Assembly: GCF_004331485.1 (NCBI RefSeq)
Contig: NZ_SJKD01000001.1
Coordinates: 992,001 to 1,056,000, forward strand
Reading direction: 5' to 3'
From: Kribbella capetownensis
GTDB lineage: Bacteria > Actinomycetota > Actinomycetes > Propionibacteriales > Kribbellaceae
Length of the DNA: 64,000 nucleotides
Shown: positions 21,906 to 30,392 of the stretch, piece by piece
Layout of the letters: each line of letters starts with the position of its first letter
How positions within the stretch are numbered: the first letter of the stretch is position 1
Program-made: the position numbers and the translations under genes
Notes under the pieces: generated by a model
The model's database searches: none
The model's input: only the letters and a program-made list of their open reading frames with translations
Told to the model about the DNA's origin: nothing

Positions 21906-22277
21906 TCACCACAGGTTGTCGAGGTGGGTGAGATGTCGGCGGAAGCGTCGGGCGTCGTGGCGGGGGAGGTTGTGTTCGACGGTGGTGAGGATGTGCTGGA
22001 CCTCGATCAGTGAGGGGCAGCACTCCCACATGCCGCAGCCTTCGTCGTACCTGTAGTCGTGGATGCGGTGATACGGGGAACAGACGAAACGCTCCCAGAT
22101 GTGGAGGGCTTCTGCCGCGGCTCCGGGCCAGAGGCGGGTGTGTTCGAGGTACGCGAGAACTGTGCGTCCGTGCGGCGACAGTCCCGGGAGGTTCGAGACC
22201 CTGATGACATCGGTCGGGTGGGTGCGCAGCCGGAAACGGACGTCGGCGCGGACCTGTCCTGGTCGCCTACGCGGCAT
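21906..22277 (-). CDS. Hypothetical protein with Cys pair
   Basis: 123 residues, ATG 22277. I do not recognise the family. It is basic at the N-terminus (PRRRPGQVRADVRFRLR), has a compact Trp/His/Tyr-rich middle (EALHIWERFVCSPYHRIHDYRYDEGCGMWECC) with four cysteines that could bind metal, and an Arg/His-rich end (PRHDARRFRRHLTHL). No signal peptide or membrane segment. Codon usage is normal. It stands alone between convergent MFS and divergent kinase-like genes. Confidence 0.6.
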   Translation of the reverse strand: MPRRRPGQVRADVRFRLRTHPTDVIRVSNLPGLSPHGRTVLAYLEHTRLWPGAAAEALHIWERFVCSPYHRIHDYRYDEGCGMWECCPSLIEVQHILTTVEHNLPRHDARRFRRHLTHLDNLW

Positions 22278-22375
22278 GGACCTTTCGTGTGATCAGCATG
22301 AGGTCCATGCTCCCACAACCTCGTGGGGCGGAAAGTCGGCTGACAGACGGGCGTGGGGCCTGCAAGCTGTGGGGC

Positions 22376-23224
22376 ATGGTGCGGGTGACGGATCTGGAGC
22401 GGGACTACGGGGTCGTGGTCTCCGGGCTGCGGCCGCATGAGGGTGGGTTCGAGAGTGACTGCTGGGTGGCGGACGACACCTGGTTCGTCAAGATGTGGAA
22501 GCAACCGGGCCTACCCACCGGCCTGGGGATGCTGCATGAGCTGCGCGGGCTCGGGCTGCCGGTGCCGGAGGCGATCCCGGCGGTGTCGGGTGAGCTCTAC
22601 GCAGTCTGCGCGGGCCGGCCGTACGCCGTCTTTCCCTACGTCCACGGCCGAGTCGGGACTTTCGACGATTGGCAGACGACCGCGCAGGCGTTGAGGCAGC
22701 TTCATGAGCTCGAGGTCCGGGTGGAACTGCCGCCGTTCAGCATGGACGAGCGACACGTCCGGAAGCTGGCCCAGCGGCTCGATCACCCCTGGATCGTGGA
22801 TCGGCGGGACGAGGTGGCTGCGGCCGTACGCCGGTTGGACGCCGCGGTCGAGCGGGCGCAGGCCAAGACGGTGCCGGAGATCATCTGCCACCTCGACTTC
22901 GGTGTGCACAACCTGATCCTGGACGACGACGGTCAGATCGCGGCCATCCTCGACTGGGAGCAGGCCGTTATCGGTCCGCGGGAGCACGACCTGTGGATCG
23001 CGGGCGACCTATCTGAGCTCGAAGCCTTCCTCGACGAGTACGGCGCGTACGACCTCGACATCGATCACCTCGAGTACGCCCTGCTGGCCCGCGGCCTGCG
23101 GGACATGGCCGCCCGCGTCCTCAACGACATCGACCGCCCAGGAGTCGACACGTGGGGGTTCGACCGAATCACCAGGCTGGACAGCGATCTGAAGCGCTTC
23201 CGCCCGTACTGCAGGACGGCCTGA
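22376..23224 (+). CDS. APH-family phosphotransferase (aminoglycoside/choline kinase fold)
   Basis: 282 residues from ATG 22376. The catalytic loop HLDFGVHNLILD contains Asp and Asn in the usual H-x-D-x4-N pattern, and the metal-binding segment ILDWEQAVIGPREHDL follows. The N-lobe has FVKMWKQPG and HELRGLGLPVPEAIP. This fold phosphorylates antibiotics, sugars or choline; specificity cannot be told from the sequence. Frame open further upstream is non-coding shadow. Followed after five bases by a decayed methyltransferase gene. Confidence 0.85.
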   Translation: MVRVTDLERDYGVVVSGLRPHEGGFESDCWVADDTWFVKMWKQPGLPTGLGMLHELRGLGLPVPEAIPAVSGELYAVCAGRPYAVFPYVHGRVGTFDDWQTTAQALRQLHELEVRVELPPFSMDERHVRKLAQRLDHPWIVDRRDEVAAAVRRLDAAVERAQAKTVPEIICHLDFGVHNLILDDDGQIAAILDWEQAVIGPREHDLWIAGDLSELEAFLDEYGAYDLDIDHLEYALLARGLRDMAARVLNDIDRPGVDTWGFDRITRLDSDLKRFRPYCRTA

Positions 23225-23229
23225 ACGAC

Positions 23230-23618
23230 ATGAGTGGGGAGCGGGAGGAGTTGCTCGCGGCTTGGCGCGTCGAGGAGGAGCGGCACCGGGAGGGCTGGGA
23301 CTTCTCTTACCTGCAAGGGAGGCTCACCGAGGAGGAACCACCGTGGGACTTCGACACCTCGTGCCGCGTGGCACTGAGGAAAGCCGAACACGTTCTGGAC
23401 CTGGGGACGGGCGGTGGCGAGCGCCTGCTGAGTGGAAAGGCCGCGTGGTTTTCCACGACATCGGTGCCCTCGTCTACTACTTCACGCTCGTCCCCTGGGA
23501 CGTCCCCGACGACTTCACCGTCGACGCGTACGCCGACACACTTCTCGACCTCCATCAGCACCCACCCACCTTCACCAAATCCCGCTTCTGGCTCCGAGCG
23601 GTGAAGCCACCGGCCTAG
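23230..23618 (+). pseudogene. SAM-dependent methyltransferase remnant (internal deletion and frameshift)
   Basis: The first 68 codons from ATG 23230 read as a class I methyltransferase N-terminus (EREELLAAWRVEEERHREGWDF, then AEHVLDLGTGGGERLL with the SAM glycine loop). At about 23435 the sequence jumps to the C-terminus of the same family in another frame (GRVVFHDIGALVYYFTLVPWD, ending RFWLRAVKPPA, stop 23618). Roughly 100 middle residues are missing, so this is a deletion plus frameshift, not a sequencing error. It cannot make a working enzyme. Confidence 0.8.
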
Positions 23619-23627
23619 GATGCGCGC

Positions 23628-24317
23628 ATGGGTGTGAGCGTGGAGGTTGGGGAGCAGGGCGCGTATCTGGCTCGCGTGGGGCGGGCCGGGATGTTGTTGC
23701 TGCCGATGATCACCGGGATCGGCGAGCAGGTCCGGGCGTGGGCGGACGAGTTGGCGGGGGAGGGGATCACCGCGTTGGCGTGGGATCCGTTCAAGGGGCG
23801 CAGTACCGACAACTCGAGCCGGCCGGAGCTGAGTGAGCTGTTGCAGGAGATGGACGACGACCAGGCGCTGGCCGAGCAGCGGGAGTTGCTCGACTATCTG
23901 TTCGGGGAGCTCGGCTGCACCAAGGTCGGCGTGATCGGCTGGTGCCTGGGCGGGCGGTTCGCGTTCCTTTTGGCGGCGCGGGATCAGCGGTTGGCGAGTG
24001 TGGTCGCCTTCCACCCAACGATCCCGTCGGACATGCGGCCGCATCACACGTACGACGCGATCGCCGAGGCCGGTGGGATCACGGCGCCGGTGCTGGTGAG
24101 CTACCCGAGCGCCGACACCGCCGTACCGAACGCCGACTTCGAGGCTCTGCAGACGGTCCTGCAGGCGCGACCGGCCGGCGCGACCTTCACGCAGTACTTC
24201 CCCGGCGCGGACCACGGCTTCTCGGACAAGGCCCGCCACGACACTCCCGTCAACGCCGACGCATTCCACCTGGCCTGGCCCCAAGCCCTAGCCTTCATGC
24301 GAACGACGACGGGCTGA
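23628..24317 (+). CDS. Dienelactone hydrolase family protein
   Basis: 229 residues, alpha/beta hydrolase fold. Nucleophile elbow GWCLGGRF has Cys as in dienelactone hydrolases; the acid is expected in SYPSADTAVPNADF and the His in FPGADHGFSD. Length fits the family. It hydrolyses lactone or ester bonds, possibly in aromatic breakdown, though no other such genes are near. The stop is one base from the convergent AraC gene. Confidence 0.87.
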   Translation: MGVSVEVGEQGAYLARVGRAGMLLLPMITGIGEQVRAWADELAGEGITALAWDPFKGRSTDNSSRPELSELLQEMDDDQALAEQRELLDYLFGELGCTKVGVIGWCLGGRFAFLLAARDQRLASVVAFHPTIPSDMRPHHTYDAIAEAGGITAPVLVSYPSADTAVPNADFEALQTVLQARPAGATFTQYFPGADHGFSDKARHDTPVNADAFHLAWPQALAFMRTTTG

Positions 24318-24318
24318 C

Positions 24319-25251
24319 TCAAGCCGCGCGGCGGTGGGCGGTCGGCGTCGTACCGCGGACGCGTTTGAAGGCGACGCTCAGCGCGAAGGCGTTCGCGTAG
24401 CCGACTCGCCGGGCGATGGTCTCGACGGTGTCCTTGGTGGCGCGGAGTTGGTCGGCGGCCAGTGTGATCCGCCACCCGGTCAGGTAGCTCATCGGCGCCT
24501 CACCCACGAGTGCGGTGAACCGGCGAGCCAGCGAGGCCCGCGACACCCCGACCCGATCCGCGAGCTCCGTGACGTTCCACGGGTACGCCGGATCCTCGTG
24601 CAGCAACCGCAACGCCGTACCGGCCACGGGATCGGTCTGCGCCTGATACCACCCGGGCGCATGCGACTCCGGCCGCGCGAACCACGCCCGCAACGTGGTG
24701 ATCAGCGCAAGGTCGAGCCACCGATCCAGCACACTCTGCTGTCCGGGCGCATCCCGCTGGATCTCCCCGCTCACCATCTCCGTCACCGGACCCGCGATCT
24801 CCGCGGCCGGTACGACGAGCACCGGCGGAAGCGCCGTGACGAGCCGCCGACTCACATCGCCCGCCAACTGGTAGGTGCCGCTGGCAACCATCACTGCACC
24901 GGACGCCCGGCTGCCGTACGTCCGCACTCCGAGCCGGGCGGAGTAGTCGACCGGTGCCCCAGGCAACGGCTCACACACGCCGCCGGGATGGATCCGCAAC
25001 TGTGGTGCCGTCTCGACGGTGTCACCCACGACGTACGGCGATGATCCCGTGAAGATCGCGACATCGCCCTCCTCCATCCGCACCGGCTCGATGCCGTTGC
25101 GAGTGACCCACCCCGACCCGCGAACCAGGGTGGCCAGCGCGAGTGGAGCCTCGTCGCGGATTTCGATCGCCCACGGCGGATCCAGGATCGTCAGGTTGAA
25201 CACCCCGTCCCGGGCGCGGGTCCCGGCCAGCAGGTCGTCGAGCACGTCCAT
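24319..25251 (-). CDS. AraC-family regulator with cupin sensor domain
   Basis: 310 residues from ATG 25251; the longer frame upstream shadows the NmrA gene. Residues 1-180 form a cupin_6 sensor (DVLDDLLAGTRARDGVFNLTI, RMEEGDVAIFTGSSPYVVGD); residues about 205-310 are two AraC helix-turn-helices (WNVTELADRVGVSRASLARRF, VETIARRVGYANAFALSVAFKR). Divergent from the NmrA-like reductase with a palindrome between them, the classic arrangement for this AraC subfamily, which typically represses or activates the neighbouring oxidoreductase. Confidence 0.9.
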   Translation of the reverse strand: MDVLDDLLAGTRARDGVFNLTILDPPWAIEIRDEAPLALATLVRGSGWVTRNGIEPVRMEEGDVAIFTGSSPYVVGDTVETAPQLRIHPGGVCEPLPGAPVDYSARLGVRTYGSRASGAVMVASGTYQLAGDVSRRLVTALPPVLVVPAAEIAGPVTEMVSGEIQRDAPGQQSVLDRWLDLALITTLRAWFARPESHAPGWYQAQTDPVAGTALRLLHEDPAYPWNVTELADRVGVSRASLARRFTALVGEAPMSYLTGWRITLAADQLRATKDTVETIARRVGYANAFALSVAFKRVRGTTPTAHRRAA

Positions 25252-25296
25252 GTCCGCAGCGTACGCTATTTGAGCGTCTCGGACATTGAATTGCGC

Positions 25297-25313
25297 CGAA
25301 CAACCATGGTTCG
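25297..25313. promoter_or_regulatory. Palindromic site between AraC and NmrA genes
   Basis: CGAACAACCATGGTTCG at 25297-25313: arms CGAAC/GTTCG flank the perfect palindrome AACCATGGTT. It lies 29 bases before the NmrA-like ATG in the divergent spacer and is a candidate AraC target, although AraC proteins more often bind direct repeats. Confidence 0.4.
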
Positions 25314-25341
25314 TCTCATCGAATCCGGCTGAACTAGAGCC

Positions 25342-26187
25342 ATGACAACGACACCGATTCTCATCCTGGGTGGTAAGGGCAAGACCGGCCGCCGCGTCGC
25401 CGAGCAACTCGAGACCCGCGGCATCTCGTACCGGCTGGCGTCCCGCTCGAGCGAGCAGCGCTTCGACTGGTACGACGACAGCACCTGGCAGGCGACGATC
25501 GCCGGCGCCGACACGGCGTACCTGGCGCCGCCGGTCGGTCCGACCGTACTCGCGCAGGCCGGCCGGTTCGTCAAGGAGGCTGCGGCCCAAGGTCTTCGCC
25601 GAGTCGTCCTGCTGTCCGGCCGCGGCGTCGGCAGCCCCGGTCGCGACTTCGCCGTGTACGACGGCCAGCTCGACCTGGAGCACGCGGTGCAGGCGAGCGG
25701 CGCGGACTGGACCATCGTCCAGCCGGCGTGGTTCGCGCAGGGCTTCAGCGAGGACTTCCTCCGCTATCACGTGCAGGCCAGCGAGATCCGCGTCTCCGCG
25801 GGCTCTGGCGGCGAGGCCTGGATCGACACCAACGACGTCGGCGACGTGATGGCCGCCGCGCTGCTCGACGAGTCGTACACCGGCCAGGTGATCGCGGTGT
25901 CAGGCCCGCGCCCGCTCACCATGACCGAGGTCGCCGCCGAGCTCACGGCCGCGATCGGCCGCCCGATCGAGTACGTCGATGTCGAGCCGGAGGTCCACGT
26001 CGAGGAGCTCCGCGAGGACGGTCTGCCCCAGGAGGACGCCGAGGCCGTTCGCGACCTGTTCGCCGTGATCCGCAACCACCGCTCGGAGTACGTGTCCGAC
26101 GGAGTTCAGCAGGTCCTCGGCCGGCCGCCGCGCGACTTCGCCGACTGGGCCCGCGAGACCGCGGCGACCGGCGTCTGGGCGGAGTGA
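25342..26187 (+). CDS. NmrA/atypical SDR NAD(P)-binding reductase
   Basis: 281 residues. Nucleotide-binding loop LILGGKGKTGRRVAEQL (GGxGxxG), a short Rossmann core with VVLLSGRGVG and TIVQPAWFAQGFSED, and a C-terminal substrate region. The canonical SDR Tyr-x3-Lys is absent, typical of NmrA-like atypical SDRs such as quinone reductase QorB. It may reduce a quinone or sense NADP state. Controlled probably by the divergent AraC regulator. A long hairpin terminator follows. Confidence 0.87.
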   Translation: MTTTPILILGGKGKTGRRVAEQLETRGISYRLASRSSEQRFDWYDDSTWQATIAGADTAYLAPPVGPTVLAQAGRFVKEAAAQGLRRVVLLSGRGVGSPGRDFAVYDGQLDLEHAVQASGADWTIVQPAWFAQGFSEDFLRYHVQASEIRVSAGSGGEAWIDTNDVGDVMAAALLDESYTGQVIAVSGPRPLTMTEVAAELTAAIGRPIEYVDVEPEVHVEELREDGLPQEDAEAVRDLFAVIRNHRSEYVSDGVQQVLGRPPRDFADWARETAATGVWAE

Positions 26188-26196
26188 ACCTCAGGC

Positions 26197-26264
26197 ACTC
26201 ACCAACCGATGCTTCGCGGGTGGCCGCACGCTCAGGCGACCACCCGCGAAGTCAGTTGATGAGT
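26197..26264. terminator. Bidirectional hairpin between NmrA and zinc protease genes
   Basis: Inner arms CTTCGCGGGTGG (26212-26223) and CCACCCGCGAAG (26240-26251) pair perfectly; outer arms ACTCACCAAC (26197-26206) and GTTGATGAGT (26255-26264) pair with one G-U. It lies between two convergent stops and would serve both. Confidence 0.8.
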
Positions 26265-26278
26265 GTTGGCGGTCCGGG

Positions 26279-27442
26279 TCAGTGCTGCATCGCGGTCCAC
26301 TCGTCGTGGCTGAGCTCCTTGATCTCGCCGGTGCCGGCCTTGGGCTGGACCGTCGTGCCGCCACCGACGGCTCCGCCGCCGAAGATCAGGCTGGCCCAGT
26401 TGTTCTGGGCGGTCAGCGACGTGGTGGCGTTGTCGTCGTTGATGTCGGCCCTGGCGGTGTCCGCGGTGTCACCGTCGCAGTTCCAGTCGATCGGGCCGCT
26501 GGCCGCGCCGGACGTCGTACGGTTCGAGCCGTTCGGGCACTTCCACATCGTCTTGAACGCCGCCGCGGAGCTGCCGAGACCGGCGGACTCCTTCAGGCTC
26601 GCCTCGTTCAACGCCGGCGGGGCGACGTTCGAGTAGCCCCAGTACAGGCTGCCGTCGGACTTCAGCACGCCGCCGAGCTGGAAGAAGTAGTTCATCACGC
26701 TCAGGTAGTTCGGCTTGTAGTTCACGTTGTCGGTGCCGCCGTGCTTCAGGCCGATGTTGTGGCCGAACTCGTGCACGAACGTGCCGACGTTGTAGTTGTC
26801 GGTCGCGTTCCAGCTGCACTTCGGGCCGACCGTGACGATGAACGTGTCGTTCGGGATGTTGAAGGCCTGTCCGCTGCTGCAGCCGCCGTCGTAGCTGTCG
26901 CCCCAGATCATGTAGTAGAAGACGGCCTTGCGCACCGAGGCGAAGTTGGCGGCCTTGATCGCGTTGGTCTGGGTGGCCGACGGATTGAGGTCGGCGTCGT
27001 ACGGGACCTGGTTGCCGCCGCCGAGGTCGTACTTCGTTCCGCGGGCGGAGCCGGCGTCGAGGTGGACCCGGATGCCGGTGCTGCCGTCCGGGTTGCTGAC
27101 CGGCGCAGTGGCGTACACCTGGACGATCCGGTCGAGCGCGGCCGCACTGGCGAGCCTGCCGTCCATGTAGTCCATCTCGACGAACAGGTCCTTCTTGTTC
27201 GGCGTCGCGCCCATCGCGGGCAGGTCGACGTCGATCACACCGTCGCCGTTGGCGTCGTACCCGTTGGTCTCCCAGGCGTCGGGGAGCGCGTCCCCGTCGG
27301 AGTCGGTCGCGGCCACGACCCGGGTGCTGCCGGCGGACGGTTCGTCGGATGACCGGGGTACGGCGGCCGCCGCGCTCGTGGCGGCGAGCGCAGCGACGGC
27401 CAGGGAACTGAACATGGTCAGAAGCGCAGGGCGGGGCCTCAT
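26279..27442 (-). CDS. Secreted metzincin-type zinc metalloprotease
   Basis: 387 residues. A signal peptide is clear (PRPALLTMFSSLAVAALAATSAAAA). A calcium-binding repeat DSDGDALPDAWE and DANGDGVIDVDL follows at about 47-75. The catalytic motif HEFGHNIGLKH (HExxHxxGxxH) and Met-turn YLSVMNYFFQ mark a metzincin. It is probably an extracellular protease that takes Ca2+. No propeptide cysteine switch is evident. Isolated between a terminator and a perfect 18-base palindrome upstream of its start. Confidence 0.85.
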   Translation of the reverse strand: MRPRPALLTMFSSLAVAALAATSAAAAVPRSSDEPSAGSTRVVAATDSDGDALPDAWETNGYDANGDGVIDVDLPAMGATPNKKDLFVEMDYMDGRLASAAALDRIVQVYATAPVSNPDGSTGIRVHLDAGSARGTKYDLGGGNQVPYDADLNPSATQTNAIKAANFASVRKAVFYYMIWGDSYDGGCSSGQAFNIPNDTFIVTVGPKCSWNATDNYNVGTFVHEFGHNIGLKHGGTDNVNYKPNYLSVMNYFFQLGGVLKSDGSLYWGYSNVAPPALNEASLKESAGLGSSAAAFKTMWKCPNGSNRTTSGAASGPIDWNCDGDTADTARADINDDNATTSLTAQNNWASLIFGGGAVGGGTTVQPKAGTGEIKELSHDEWTAMQH

Positions 27443-27521
27443 CAGATCTCCTTGTGGGCGGTGGGTGATCTGCCCGCTACCGTAGGTGAATCCCGGCTCG
27501 GCGAGCGGCTCAGGAGAGCCA

Positions 27522-27539
27522 GTGACCCAATTGGGTCAC
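27522..27539. promoter_or_regulatory. Perfect 18-bp palindrome upstream of the zinc protease gene
   Basis: GTGACCCAATTGGGTCAC, two nine-base arms without spacer, about 80 bases before the protease ATG and seven bases beyond the drrB-like stop. With no loop it is a poor terminator and a good dimer-binding operator. The regulator is not identified. Confidence 0.55.
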
Positions 27540-27545
27540 GCCGGA

Positions 27546-28361
27546 TCAGCCGGCCGAGCGGAGCATCGACCGGATGCCGACGGTCAGCCCGAGGGCGGCG
27601 GTGACGATCGCGGCGACCCAGCCCCAGAGCACCGCGGTGGTCAGTACGTCGCCGGAGAACAGCGCGCGTTCCGCGTCGACGACGTACGAGAGCGGGTCGA
27701 ACTTCGCCGCGACCTTCATCCAGCCCGGCCCGGTCTCCAGCGGCAGCAACATCCCGGACAGGATCATCACCGGGAACAGGAACGTCTGCTGCACCACCCA
27801 GAACATCCAGTCCTGCTTGCGGACCGCGATCGCCAGCGCGTAGCTGAACGCGCCCAGCCCGATCCCGAACACCGCCAGCAGCGCCATCCCGACCACCGCA
27901 CCACCGAGGTGCAGGTCGAATGCGAACGGCGTCATCACCGCGATCACGATGACCGCCTGGCCGAACAGCGGCACCATCTCCTTCAGCGCCCGGCCGATCA
28001 GCAGGGATGACCGCGACAGCGGCGTGACCAGCATCCGTTCGTGCGCGCCGGTCTGGAACTCGAACAGCAGGTTCGCGCCGGTGGTCGACGTACCGAACAG
28101 CGTCGTCATCACCAGGATCGACGGGACGAACCACTGCCAGACGCCGTCGCCGAACGCACCGCGCATCGATCCGGACAGCAGCGGCCCGAACAGGACCAGG
28201 AACACCAGCGGCTGGATCATCCCGAACAGCAACGAGAACGGATCCCGCAGTACCGGCTTGAGCTCGCGCGTCATCACGATCTGGATGTCGCGCACCAGAC
28301 TTCGCCTCGGCTGGTCCTGAGTCGCGGCAAGGTCGACGGGGGACAGGGTGAGCGTGGTCAT
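27546..28361 (-). CDS. ABC-2 type permease, DrrB-like
   Basis: 271 residues from ATG 28361, which overlaps the ATPase stop by four bases. Six membrane helices; the N-terminal TRELKPVLRDPFSLLFGMIQPLVF and the ABC-2 consensus region FPVMILSGMLLPLETGPGWMKVAAKFDPLSYVVDAER are diagnostic. With the ATPase upstream it forms a DrrAB-type exporter for a drug-like or lipidic compound. Substrate unknown. Upstream in-frame sequence is shadow of the ATPase gene. Confidence 0.9.
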   Translation of the reverse strand: MTTLTLSPVDLAATQDQPRRSLVRDIQIVMTRELKPVLRDPFSLLFGMIQPLVFLVLFGPLLSGSMRGAFGDGVWQWFVPSILVMTTLFGTSTTGANLLFEFQTGAHERMLVTPLSRSSLLIGRALKEMVPLFGQAVIVIAVMTPFAFDLHLGGAVVGMALLAVFGIGLGAFSYALAIAVRKQDWMFWVVQQTFLFPVMILSGMLLPLETGPGWMKVAAKFDPLSYVVDAERALFSGDVLTTAVLWGWVAAIVTAALGLTVGIRSMLRSAG

Positions 28362-29338
28362 CAGGCGGCCTTTCCGTTGGTCGCAGCAGCCGTCTCGCGC
28401 AGACTGCGGCCGGTGAGGTTGAGGAATACGTCGTCGAGGGTCGGGCGATGCACCTGCGCCGCCGCGATCGGTACGCCGGACTGCTGGGCGGCCGTGATCA
28501 GCTCGGGAAGTGCTGCCGGTCCGTCCGCGACGCGGACACTGAGCTCGTCGCCGGTGGCAATCACTTCGCGGGCACCGGGCAACTTCCCGGCCAGCTCGGA
28601 CAGCTTCGAGAGGTTGCTGGGAGCAACGGTGATGGCGAGCCGGTCGCCGGCCAGCTTGGCCTTGAGTGCGTTCGCGGTGTCGTCTGCGATCAGCTCGCCG
28701 TGGTCCACCACGACGACCCGCTCGGCCATCGAGTCGGCCTCGTCCAGGTAGTGCGTGGTCAGCACGATCGTCATCGAGTACTGCTCGCGCATCCGCAGGA
28801 TGTGATCCCACAGGTTGGCCCGGTTCTGCGGGTCCAGCCCGGTCGACGGCTCGTCCAGGAACAGCAGTTTCGGCGCGTGCACGAGCCCCATCGCGACATC
28901 GAGCCGGCGACGCTGGCCTCCGGACAGTTCGGACACCTTGCGGCCGGCGAGTTCGGTCAGCTCGAGCGCTTCCAGCAGTTCGCCGGTACGACGCTTGGCC
29001 GCGCGCCGGTCGAGTCCGTAGATGACGCCCTGGCCGACCAGTTCGTCGCCGGCCCGCTGGTTGTGGCCCGCGCCGTTGCCCTGGCCGACGTACCCGATCC
29101 GGCGACGTACCTGGCTGGGATCCGCGGTCACGTCGTACCCGGCGACCGTCGCCGTCCCCGACGTCGGGGTGATCAGGGTGGTGAGCATCCGCAGCGTGGT
29201 GGTCTTGCCGGCGCCGTTCGGGCCGAGCACGGCGACCAGTTCGCCGGGCTCGACGTCCAGGCTGATGCCGCGGACCGCGTGCACTGTCTCGGTACGGCTC
29301 ACCACGAAGTCGCGGGTGAGCTGTCGGGTGCTGATCAC
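28361..29338 (-). CDS. ABC transporter ATPase, DrrA-like
   Basis: 325 residues from GTG 29338 behind GAAGGAGA. Walker A GPNGAGKTT, a Q-loop YVGQGNGAGHNQRAG, signature LSGGQRRRLDVAMGL, Walker B LLFLDEPSTGLDPQNR and TTHYLDEADSMAERV are those of daunorubicin-resistance DrrA proteins. It energises the co-translated permease downstream. The divergent WYL regulator starts 88 bases away and is the likely controller. Confidence 0.92.
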   Translation of the reverse strand: MISTRQLTRDFVVSRTETVHAVRGISLDVEPGELVAVLGPNGAGKTTTLRMLTTLITPTSGTATVAGYDVTADPSQVRRRIGYVGQGNGAGHNQRAGDELVGQGVIYGLDRRAAKRRTGELLEALELTELAGRKVSELSGGQRRRLDVAMGLVHAPKLLFLDEPSTGLDPQNRANLWDHILRMREQYSMTIVLTTHYLDEADSMAERVVVVDHGELIADDTANALKAKLAGDRLAITVAPSNLSKLSELAGKLPGAREVIATGDELSVRVADGPAALPELITAAQQSGVPIAAAQVHRPTLDDVFLNLTGRSLRETAAATNGKAA

Positions 29339-29426
29339 GATGTCTCCTTCGGTCTTGGCTTGATGTCTCAGACTTTTCCAGCAGTAGCGGACAGGTTGTG
29401 GCCGCTTCTTCTGGCAATCTGGAGTC

Positions 29427-30392
29427 ATGTCCGAAACCTCGGCCCGACTCCTCTCGCTGCTGTCCCTGCTGCAGGCCCGCCGCGACTGGCCGGGCGCACT
29501 GCTGGCCGAACGCCTCGAGGTCAGCCCGCGTACCGTCCGCCGCGACGTCGACCGGTTGCGCGACCTCGGCTACCCCGTGCGTGCGTCGAAGGGACCCGAC
29601 GGCGGCTACCGCCTCGATGCGGGGGCAGATCTGCCGCCGCTGCTGTTCGACGACGACCAGGCGATCGCGGTCGCGGTCGCACTGCAGACCGCGACCACCA
29701 CGGTCACCGGGATCGAGGAGGGCGCATTGCGCGCGCTCGCCACGGTCCGCCAGGTCATGCCCGCGCGGCTGCGCCAACGGGTCGACGCACTCCAGGTCAC
29801 AACGGTCGACAAATACGCCGACAGACGTCGTACTGCGGTTGATTCGGACCAGCTGATCGCGATCGGCATGGCGGTCCGAGCGCACGAGGTACTGCGCTTC
29901 GACTACGCCTCACCAGGTGCGTCGGATGACTTCGTCCCGCCCCGGAAGGTCGAGCCGCATCATCTCGTCACGTGGGGTGGACGGTGGTACCTGGTCGGCT
30001 GGGACCTCGACCGGAAGGACTGGCGGACGTTCCGGGTCGACCGGATGACGCCGAAGACGCCGACCGGTCCGCGGTTCACCCCGCGTGACCTGCCCGCGCC
30101 GGACGTCGCGACGTACATCTCCGGCAAGTTCAAGGGCCGGGATCAGTTGCCGTGCACGGGCCAGGCGATCCTGCAGGCGAAGGCGTCCGACATCGTCCAG
30201 TGGGCCGGCGGTGGGGCGATCGTCGAGGAGATCACCGCGTCCAGTTGCCGGCTGACCCTGAGCAGTTGGTCGTGGACCGGACTGGCCGCGACCTTCGGCA
30301 TGTTCGAGCGCGACCTCGAGTTCGTCGGGCCGCAGGAGCTGATCGACGCGGCCCATCACCTCGCCGCCCGCTACACCGCGGCCGCCTCATGA
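29427..30392 (+). CDS. WYL-domain transcriptional regulator of the DrrAB operon
   Basis: 321 residues. N-terminal HTH_11 ([33 protein letters not shown]), WYL core WGGRWYLVGWDLDRKDWRTF at about 185-210, and a WCX tail. Divergent from the drug-type ABC exporter, with AGCGG-N11-CCGCT at 29386-29406 in the spacer as a possible site. Its stop overlaps the next ATG (ATGA), so it is co-translated with a YdeI-like protein. Confidence 0.88.
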   Translation: MSETSARLLSLLSLLQARRDWPGALLAERLEVSPRTVRRDVDRLRDLGYPVRASKGPDGGYRLDAGADLPPLLFDDDQAIAVAVALQTATTTVTGIEEGALRALATVRQVMPARLRQRVDALQVTTVDKYADRRRTAVDSDQLIAIGMAVRAHEVLRFDYASPGASDDFVPPRKVEPHHLVTWGGRWYLVGWDLDRKDWRTFRVDRMTPKTPTGPRFTPRDLPAPDVATYISGKFKGRDQLPCTGQAILQAKASDIVQWAGGGAIVEEITASSCRLTLSSWSWTGLAATFGMFERDLEFVGPQELIDAAHHLAARYTAAAS

